Assembly (NCBI GenBank): GCA_023422695.1
Contig: JAFAGN010000055.1
Coordinates: 1 to 11,462 of the forward strand
Reading direction: 5' to 3'
Origin: Pseudomonadota bacterium
Lineage (GTDB): Bacteria; Pseudomonadota; Alphaproteobacteria; Sphingomonadales; Sphingomonadaceae
Length of the DNA stretch: 11,462 bases
The position numbers and the translations under genes are program-made. Positions 6,681 to 11,462 of the stretch are shown here, piece after piece. Under the pieces are notes generated by a model. The model did no database searches. It was given only the letters and a program-made list of their open reading frames with translations, and was not told the origin of the DNA. Numbering within the stretch: position 1 is the first letter of the stretch; each line of letters begins with the position of its first letter.

Positions 6681-7699
6681 TGTCTTTTGCCAATCTTCGA
6701 CAGCCGATCGCGGTTACCATGGGTGACCCGGCCGGCGTCGGACCCGACGTCACCGCCCGCGCCTGGGCCGCGCGCCGCGAACACGGCCTGCCCGCCTTCG
6801 TCGCTATCGGCGATGCTGCGGCCATCGAGGCGGTGTGGGATGGCCCGATCGCGCGGGTCGGCGATATGGACGAGGTTCAACGGACCTTCGACGACGCCCT
6901 GCCCGTCTGGCACCTGGAGGACAGCGGTCCACTGACGCCCGGCACGCCGACCGCAGCGGGCGCAACCTGCGCGCTGCACGCGCTGGAAACCGGCATCGGG
7001 CTGACGCGCAATCAGGCGAGTTCGGCGCTGGTCACCGGATCGGTATCGAAATTCGCGCTGCACGGCATCGGTTATACGCACCCCGGCCAGACCGAATTCA
7101 TCGCCGAACGCTGCGGCGTGACCGCGACCAATGCGGTGATGATGCTGGCGGGACCGTCGCTGCGCGTCGTCCCGCTGACCGTCCATATCCCGCTGATCGA
7201 AGTGTCCGAACGGCTGACGGTCGAGCTGATCGTCGCCAAGGCGCGGATCGTCGCGCGCGGTTTGAAACGCGATTTCGGGATCGAAAACCCGCGCATCGCG
7301 CTCGCCGGGCTGAACCCTCATGCCGGTGAGAATGGCCAATTGGGCGGCGAAGAAGAACGGATCATGATGCCCGCGGTCGCGCAGCTTGCCGAAGAAGGGC
7401 TGATTGTCGACGGCCCGCTCGCCGCCGACAGCCTGTTCGCGCCTGCGGTTCGCAGCCGTTATGACGCGCTGCTCTGCGCCTATCACGATCAGGCGCTGAC
7501 CCCGTTCAAGGCGCTGCATTTTCACGACGGAGTCAATCTGACCCTCGGCCTGCCGATCATCCGCACCTCGCCCGATCACGGTACCGCGTTCAATATCGCC
7601 GGGACCGGGCTGGCCGATCCCGGCCCGACAATCGCGGCGATTGCGATGGCGGCGCAGCTGGCGACCGCGCGCGAACGCAGCTGCGCCCCGGCCAAGTGA
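6680..7699 (+). CDS. pdxA: 4-hydroxythreonine-4-phosphate dehydrogenase
   Basis: A 339-residue cytosolic NAD(P)-dependent enzyme of the DXP-dependent vitamin B6 pathway; it oxidises 4-phosphohydroxy-L-threonine, whose product is used by PdxJ to form pyridoxine phosphate. GDPAGVGP is at 15-22. The three metal-binding histidines of E. coli PdxA (166, 211, 266) correspond to His169 (VHIPL), His214 (LNPHAGE) and His269 (AYHDQ), and the substrate contacts recalled as Lys274, Asn283 and Arg292 correspond to Lys277, Asn286 and Arg295, all with an offset of three. In the HTEF substrate motif the histidine is Gln137 here (GQTEF). The ATG overlaps the surA stop by one base, and the TGA overlaps the GTG of rsmA by four, so the gene sits inside a tightly coupled surA-pdxA-rsmA unit. 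Confidence 0.96.
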   Translation: MSFANLRQPIAVTMGDPAGVGPDVTARAWAARREHGLPAFVAIGDAAAIEAVWDGPIARVGDMDEVQRTFDDALPVWHLEDSGPLTPGTPTAAGATCALHALETGIGLTRNQASSALVTGSVSKFALHGIGYTHPGQTEFIAERCGVTATNAVMMLAGPSLRVVPLTVHIPLIEVSERLTVELIVAKARIVARGLKRDFGIENPRIALAGLNPHAGENGQLGGEEERIMMPAVAQLAEEGLIVDGPLAADSLFAPAVRSRYDALLCAYHDQALTPFKALHFHDGVNLTLGLPIIRTSPDHGTAFNIAGTGLADPGPTIAAIAMAAQLATARERSCAPAK

Positions 7700-8535
7700 C
7701 GTCGCGGTCGGCGCCCCAATTGCCGCCGCTGCGCGAAACGGTGCGCGCGCATGGACTGCAGGCCAGCAAGGCGCTGGGCCAGAATTTCCTGTTCGACGAA
7801 CAACTGCTCGATCGCATCGCCGCGATTCCCGGCGACCTCGACGGCGCCACGGTGTTCGAGGTCGGCCCCGGTCCCGGCGGCCTGACCCGTGCGCTGCTCC
7901 GCGCCGGGGCAAAGGTGATTGCGGTCGAGCGCGACGACCGCTGCCTGCCGCTGCTCACAGAGTTGAGCGACGCGTTTCCCGGGCAGCTAACGGTCATCGC
8001 CGACGATGCGATGGCGGTCGATGTTGACGCCCTGACCGGCGGCGCGCCCTATCATATCGTCGCCAACCTGCCCTATAATGTCGGCACCGCGCTATTCACC
8101 CGCTGGCTCGAGCCCGCTGCATGGCCGCCGCGCTGGCTCTCGCTGACGCTGATGTTCCAGCTGGAGGTCGCCGAACGCATCGTCGCGCCGGTCGACACCG
8201 GCGCCTATGGCCGCCTTGCGGTGCTGGCGCAGTGGCGTTCGACCGCCAAGATCGCGATGAAAGTCCACCGTTCGGCCTTCACCCCGCCGCCGAAGGTGAT
8301 GTCGGCAATCGTCCATGTCGTCGCCGCGGATCAACCCGCAGGCGTTAACCCGAAACTGCTGTCGAAACTGACCGAAAAGGGTTTCGGCCAGCGCCGCAAG
8401 ATGCTGCGCCAAAGCCTGAAAGGGGTCGAGGGCGCGGTCGCCGCGGTCGAGGCGCTCGGCATCGATCCCACGCGCCGCGCCGAAACGATCAGCGTCGCCG
8501 AATGGGTGGCGCTGGCGCGGGCGTTGGGAGCGTAG
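7696..8535 (+). CDS. rsmA: 16S rRNA (adenine1518/1519-N6)-dimethyltransferase
   Basis: A 279-residue methyltransferase (KsgA/Dim1 family) that dimethylates two adjacent adenines in the loop of helix 45 of 16S rRNA late in small-subunit assembly, using S-adenosylmethionine. Motifs are ALGQNFLFD (26-34), the SAM-binding VGPGPGGLT (56-64), the acidic end of strand 2 (VERDD, 77-81), the catalytic NLPYN (124-128), FTPPPKV (195-201) and FGQRRKMLR (230-238). The start is GTG at 7696, forming a gtga overlap with the pdxA stop; a coupled start is likely, and this GTG start gives a family-typical length and N-terminus. E. coli has the same lptD-surA-pdxA-rsmA order followed by apaG; here apaG is absent and rlmJ follows. 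Confidence 0.96.
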   Translation: MTSRSAPQLPPLRETVRAHGLQASKALGQNFLFDEQLLDRIAAIPGDLDGATVFEVGPGPGGLTRALLRAGAKVIAVERDDRCLPLLTELSDAFPGQLTVIADDAMAVDVDALTGGAPYHIVANLPYNVGTALFTRWLEPAAWPPRWLSLTLMFQLEVAERIVAPVDTGAYGRLAVLAQWRSTAKIAMKVHRSAFTPPPKVMSAIVHVVAADQPAGVNPKLLSKLTEKGFGQRRKMLRQSLKGVEGAVAAVEALGIDPTRRAETISVAEWVALARALGA

Positions 8536-8564
8536 CGCCGACTTGCTGCCTTGCGCAGAATGCT

Positions 8565-8591
8565 TTGAAGGTTTCCGCGCGACGCTATACG
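8565..8591 (+). promoter_or_regulatory. Possible promoter for rlmJ with a very short leader
   Basis: TTGAAG (8565-8570) and TATACG (8586-8591) are separated by 15 nt, shorter than the usual 16-18. If used, transcription would begin at about 8597-8599, only a few bases before the rlmJ ATG at 8602, giving an almost leaderless mRNA. This is consistent with the absence of a Shine-Dalgarno sequence before rlmJ, but the short spacer makes the call weak. Confidence 0.3.
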
Positions 8592-8601
8592 GGCACCCGA
8601 A

Positions 8602-9432
8602 ATGAATTATCGCCATTCCTTCCATGCTGGCAACAGCGCCGATGTTGTGAAGCACAGCCTTCTGATCGCCCTCGTACAGGCCTTGCAGCAAAAGCCGGGC
8701 GCGCTGACCCTGATCGACACTCATGCCGGTTGCGGGCTGTACGACCTTGGCGGCGAGGAGGCCGGGCGCACCGGCGAGGCTACACAGGGCGTGCTGCGCG
8801 CCTTTGCCGATACCAATCCTTTATTGGACGACTATCGCGCCGCCGTGCGGGCGGTGAATGCCGGCGCCGAGCCGCGCCTCTACCCAGGCTCGCCGCAGAT
8901 TCTGGCGCAGCTTCTGCGCCCGCTGGATTTCCTGATCCTCAACGAAAAACATCCCGATGACGCGTACACCCTGCGCGGCGCGATGCGCGGCACATCCGCC
9001 GCGGTGCACCAGCGCGACGCCTACGAGCTTTGGCTGGCGCTGCTGCCGACACGCACCCCGCGCGGCGTGGTGGTGGTCGATCCGCCCTACGAGCAGACCG
9101 ATGAACGCACCCGTATCACCACCACCCTCGCCGCTGCGCACCGCAAATGGGCGCATGGCGTGACGGTGATCTGGTATCCGCTGAAAGACCGCGCCACGCA
9201 TGTGCGTTGGAAACAACAATTGCGGAAACTCGGCATCCCGAAGTTTCTGGTGGTCGAGCATTGGCTGTACAACCGCGATCAGCCCGACATTTATAACGGC
9301 GCGGGCCTTTTCATCGTCAACCCACCCTATGCCTTTACGCAGGCGCTGCCGCCGCTGCTGGAAGCCCTGCGCGCCGCGCTGGCGCCAGAGGGGCATCGGG
9401 GAGAGATCGGGGCCGATTGGTTGGGCGGTTAG
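8602..9432 (+). CDS. rlmJ: 23S rRNA (adenine2030-N6)-methyltransferase
   Basis: A 276-residue SAM-dependent enzyme of the RlmJ (YhiR, ComJ) family, which methylates A2030 of 23S rRNA in E. coli. The N-terminal signature MNYRHSFHAGNSADVVKH (1-18) is diagnostic; DTHAGCGLYDL (39-49) forms the SAM-binding site, YPGSP is at 94-98, and the catalytic DPPY motif of adenine-N6 methyltransferases is at 160-163 within VVVVDPPYEQ. Length is close to the E. coli protein (280 residues). The gene begins 66 nt after rsmA and may share its transcript or use the weak promoter at 8565-8591. No ribosome-binding sequence is evident before the ATG. It converges on the TPR gene across a 204-nt spacer. Confidence 0.95.
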   Translation: MNYRHSFHAGNSADVVKHSLLIALVQALQQKPGALTLIDTHAGCGLYDLGGEEAGRTGEATQGVLRAFADTNPLLDDYRAAVRAVNAGAEPRLYPGSPQILAQLLRPLDFLILNEKHPDDAYTLRGAMRGTSAAVHQRDAYELWLALLPTRTPRGVVVVDPPYEQTDERTRITTTLAAAHRKWAHGVTVIWYPLKDRATHVRWKQQLRKLGIPKFLVVEHWLYNRDQPDIYNGAGLFIVNPPYAFTQALPPLLEALRAALAPEGHRGEIGADWLGG

Positions 9433-9569
9433 TTGGCATCAACCAGGAAGGCGGTCGGCTTGCCGCGCGAAGCGGGGTTCCATCCTGCCGAATATGCCGC
9501 TCGCCCCCTCGCGAGATTACCGTGTCGTTGATGACAGCTGCCCGCGGCGACGTGCGGACATTGCTTCTC

Positions 9570-9590
9570 CTCCTCCCCGCCAGGGAGGGG
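9570..9590. repeat. GC-rich short hairpin in the convergent rlmJ/TPR spacer
   Basis: cctccc (9572-9577) and gggagg (9583-9588) form a perfect 6-bp stem around a 5-nt loop, extended outward by one wobble (9571/9589) and one G-C pair (9570/9590). It sits midway in the 204-nt gene-free spacer 9433-9636, which holds no convincing gene. It may slow or process transcripts from both sides, but neither strand has a U-tract after the stem, so it is not a canonical terminator. Similar ctcctcccc-type palindromes are common between genes in this bacterial group (general knowledge). Confidence 0.45.
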
Positions 9591-9636
9591 AATGCGTCGA
9601 GGTAGCTTCGATGCGGCCCTCAGCGTCGGCCAAACC

Positions 9637-10167
9637 CTAATTCTGACTGTTGCTGGCACCAACCGTCGCGACGACCGGTTTCGGCACGAGCACCTCGGCG
9701 GCAACCACGCGTTTCGAGGCGCTCGACGAGATCGTCTTTTCCAGCGCCGCGACTTGCGGGCATTTTTCGCCGCAGACACGCTGCGCTTCGGCCAGCTTCT
9801 GCCGCGCCAGTTCGAGCGCGCCCTTGTCGGCCAGCGCTTCGCCCTGCCCGGTCAGCGCGACCACGTCGTTCGGTTCCAGTACCAGTGCTTCGCGGTACAA
9901 GCCGATCGCCTTGCCCGGCAGCCCCTGCGCGCGCGCCACCTGCGCCAGCGCGATGATCGCCGAACGGTTGCGCGGGTCGGCAGCGAGCGACGATTCATAC
10001 AGATCGATCGCGAGATTCAGGTCGCCCGCGTCCTGCGCCTTTTGCCCTTCCTGCTGAAGCGCGATTGAGCGCGGGAAGATGTCGTTGTCGGCGCGCTGGG
10101 CATCGGATGCGGTGGGCAAACTCGCCAGGATTGCTCCTGCGGTAAGAGCCAGAAAACCGACGCGCAT
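9637..10167 (-). CDS. Secreted tetratricopeptide-repeat protein of unknown role
   Basis: A 176-residue protein with a signal peptide (MRVGFLALTAGAILASLPTASDA, likely cleavage near residue 23) followed by about three TPR units: 34-66 (ALQQEGQKAQDAGDLNLAID, then DPRN), 68-101 (AIIALAQVARAQGLPGKAIG, then EPND) and 102-135 (ALTGQGEALADKGALELARQ). Each has the small/large residue pattern of the two TPR helices. The C-terminus holds a CGEKC pair (Cys132, Cys136) and a low-complexity Ala/Val/Ser/Lys tail. TPRs act as protein-binding scaffolds, so the protein probably works in the periplasm or at the envelope; its partner is unknown. The open frame begins seven codons earlier (ATG at 10186-10188), but that start has no ribosome site and breaks the signal peptide pattern, while the ATG at 10165-10167 has gggaga about 7 nt upstream. 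It lies 31 nt after rsmB, likely in the same transcript. Confidence 0.85.
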   Translation of the reverse strand: MRVGFLALTAGAILASLPTASDAQRADNDIFPRSIALQQEGQKAQDAGDLNLAIDLYESSLAADPRNRSAIIALAQVARAQGLPGKAIGLYREALVLEPNDVVALTGQGEALADKGALELARQKLAEAQRVCGEKCPQVAALEKTISSSASKRVVAAEVLVPKPVVATVGASNSQN

Positions 10168-10198
10168 CGCATTCTCCCATCTTGTCATTGGGTGGATG

Positions 10199-11389
10199 CT
10201 AACATGGCGCTGTCAGTCGTGCGAGAAAAAATCCGTCGCAGCGGTCATGCCCCGGGGTGAGCAGAAAACCGGCCCCCGCGGCACGTCCCACTCCTTCGGG
10301 TAGATAGCCAGTGTCGGCGGTCCAGCCGGGGTTCCTGATCAGAAAATCATTCACCTGAGCGCGCCCCTCGCGAGCGATGATCGAACATACAGCATAAAGA
10401 AGTTTGCCGCCCGGCGCCACCAGCGCGGCGCCGATGTCGAGCAGCTTTGCCTGATCGGCGACGTGGCGATCGAGCCGCGCCGGGGTCAGGCGCCAGCGTA
10501 GTTCGGGACTCCGCCGCCAGGTACCGCTGCCCGAGCAGGGCGCATCGACGATGACGCGGTCGGCCTTGCCCATCCGGTCCGCGAGCATGGCTACCTCTTG
10601 CCCCGGATTCAGCAGCAGCGTTTCCACCCGGGTCGCCCCAGCGCGCTCGGCGCGCGGCGTCAGTTGCTGGAGCCGCGCGCGGTTGGTGTCGCAGGCGAGG
10701 ATCGCGGCTTCGTCGTTGGTCGCGGAGGCGATCGCAAGCGTCTTGCCTCCCGCACCCGCACACAGATCGATGACCGCCTGTCCTGCTTCGGTACCGAGCG
10801 CGGCAGCGGCATATTGGCTTGCCGCATCCTGAACCTCGAACTGGCCCTCGGCATAGGCGCTATGCTGCACCGCGGCGGTTTCGCCCGGCAGGCGCCAGCC
10901 ATCGGCAAGGCGGTCGATCGCTTCGCCTTCGGGGAAAATCGCCGCCAGTTCGTCGCGGCTTGAGCGCAAGCGGTTGGCGCGCAGGTCGAGCGGCGCCCGA
11001 TCGAGCATGGCAGCCTGATCGTCGTCACCGACCAGCGGATCGAACAACGCGATCAAGGCGGCGGCGGCGATCCCGGTTTCGGCGCGCGGTTCGTCGGCGG
11101 CGATCACCGCGGGACCATAAGCCGAGCCATCGAACAGCGCGGCGAGATCGGGATCACGGTCGGCAAGCGCCAGCATCGCGGCGCGGCCCGACACCGGCGC
11201 CGAACGCACGGCGCGGATCGCATCATAGACATGGGCGCGGATCGCGCGGCGATCCTTTGATCCCGCATAACGCCGCGCGCGCATCGCTTCGGCAAAAATT
11301 GCATCGGCGGGGGCGCCGCCGTCACGGGCGGAACGGGCGATGACGTCGAGAATCTCGATTGCGGTCTGAACGCGGGCAGCGGGGGTCAT
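10199..11389 (-). CDS. rsmB: RsmB-type rRNA cytosine-C5 methyltransferase (RsmB/NOP family)
   Basis: A 396-residue SAM-dependent m5C RNA methyltransferase. The N-terminal part (about 1-110) is helical and fits the NusB-like RNA-binding domain of RsmB; the catalytic Rossmann domain follows. SAM motif I is DLCAGAGGKTL (208-218). The two cysteines of the m5C mechanism are present: Cys285 in DAPCSGSGTWRRSPE (282-296), the release cysteine, and Cys335 in LYAVCSI (331-337), the nucleophile. RsmB of E. coli methylates C967 of 16S rRNA; whether this protein has that target or another member's target cannot be read from sequence alone, but the N-domain supports RsmB. The ATG is at 11387-11389, with aggg about 9 nt upstream. 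A palindromic repeat ends 16 nt before it, and the TPR gene follows 31 nt downstream. Confidence 0.88.
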   Translation of the reverse strand: MTPAARVQTAIEILDVIARSARDGGAPADAIFAEAMRARRYAGSKDRRAIRAHVYDAIRAVRSAPVSGRAAMLALADRDPDLAALFDGSAYGPAVIAADEPRAETGIAAAALIALFDPLVGDDDQAAMLDRAPLDLRANRLRSSRDELAAIFPEGEAIDRLADGWRLPGETAAVQHSAYAEGQFEVQDAASQYAAAALGTEAGQAVIDLCAGAGGKTLAIASATNDEAAILACDTNRARLQQLTPRAERAGATRVETLLLNPGQEVAMLADRMGKADRVIVDAPCSGSGTWRRSPELRWRLTPARLDRHVADQAKLLDIGAALVAPGGKLLYAVCSIIAREGRAQVNDFLIRNPGWTADTGYLPEGVGRAAGAGFLLTPGHDRCDGFFLARLTAPC

Positions 11390-11405
11390 TGACGTCGCCC
11401 TGGTG

Positions 11406-11462
11406 CGTCATTGCGAGCGCAGCGAAGCAATCCAGCGTAGCGTAAACCGCTCTGGATTGCTT
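11406..11462. repeat. Imperfect palindromic dispersed repeat, copy 2 (cut by window edge)
   Basis: The first 30 bases (11406-11435) match 1203-1232 of copy 1 with one substitution (a to c at the fifteenth position). A 16-nt centre (11436-11451) differs in sequence and length from the 18-nt centre of copy 1. The inner right arm ctggattgc (11452-11460) then pairs with gcaatccag (11427-11435). After this the copies differ: copy 2 reads on as tt (tgctt), the complement of its own left arm, while copy 1 reads ccgcg. The outer right arm lies beyond the window and is predicted to end in ctcgcaatgacg. Confidence 0.8.

Noticed and set aside
6677..7912. Minus-strand open frame (411 codons) over pdxA and rsmA
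   Set aside because: Antisense to two genes with complete catalytic motifs; the translation is low complexity and without family features.
9517..9561. Tiny minus-strand frame (14 codons, ATG at 9559-9561) preceded by a strong ggaggaggag purine tract
   Set aside because: The apparent ribosome site is part of the ctcctcccc hairpin repeat, and the peptide (MSARRRGQLSSTTR) is too short and unremarkable to support a gene.
10168..10188. Upstream start for the TPR gene at 10186-10188
   Set aside because: It has no ribosome site and places a charged Trp/Glu segment in front of the signal peptide; the ATG at 10165-10167 has gggaga at good spacing.

Overview
The window is a GC-rich bacterial chromosomal segment made almost entirely of housekeeping genes. 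The order lptD-surA-pdxA-rsmA, a nearby pepA-holC-ndk group, the protein styles (for example alphaproteobacterial HolC and LptD) and a dispersed palindromic repeat beginning cgtcattgcgag all suggest an alphaproteobacterium, most likely Sphingomonadales (Sphingopyxis/Sphingomonas-like). That placement is inferred from gene content and style; no database search was done.

Layout. At the left edge is the C-terminal end of a MmcQ/YjbR-like gene (+), which converges on ndk (-) across a strong hairpin terminator. The minus-strand group pepA -> holC -> ndk follows (read right to left, 2770 to 227): leucyl aminopeptidase, DNA polymerase III chi subunit and nucleoside diphosphate kinase. A long imperfect palindrome lies between pepA and holC. 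pepA and lptD are divergent across 131 bp. On the plus strand lptD, surA, pdxA and rsmA run from 2902 to 8535. lptD and surA are separated by 134 bp, while surA/pdxA and pdxA/rsmA overlap by 1 and 4 nt, so the last three are probably translationally coupled. rlmJ (+) follows after 66 bp. rlmJ converges on a minus-strand pair, rsmB followed by a small secreted TPR protein, and a second copy of the palindromic repeat sits just upstream of rsmB at the right edge.

How the genes fit together. LptD is the outer-membrane LPS translocon, and SurA is the periplasmic chaperone that delivers beta-barrel proteins such as LptD, so client and chaperone are neighbours. PdxA supplies vitamin B6. RsmA, RlmJ and RsmB are three separate rRNA methyltransferases within about 4 kb. 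PepA, HolC and Ndk serve peptide turnover, replication and nucleotide pools.

No phage, transposase, CRISPR array, tRNA or rRNA was seen. No gene-free stretch exceeds 300 bases; the longest is about 204 bp (9433-9636, between convergent rlmJ and the TPR gene). I did not find a convincing new multi-gene system. The most interesting non-coding signal is the palindromic repeat: both copies end exactly 16 nt upstream of the start codon of a minus-strand gene.
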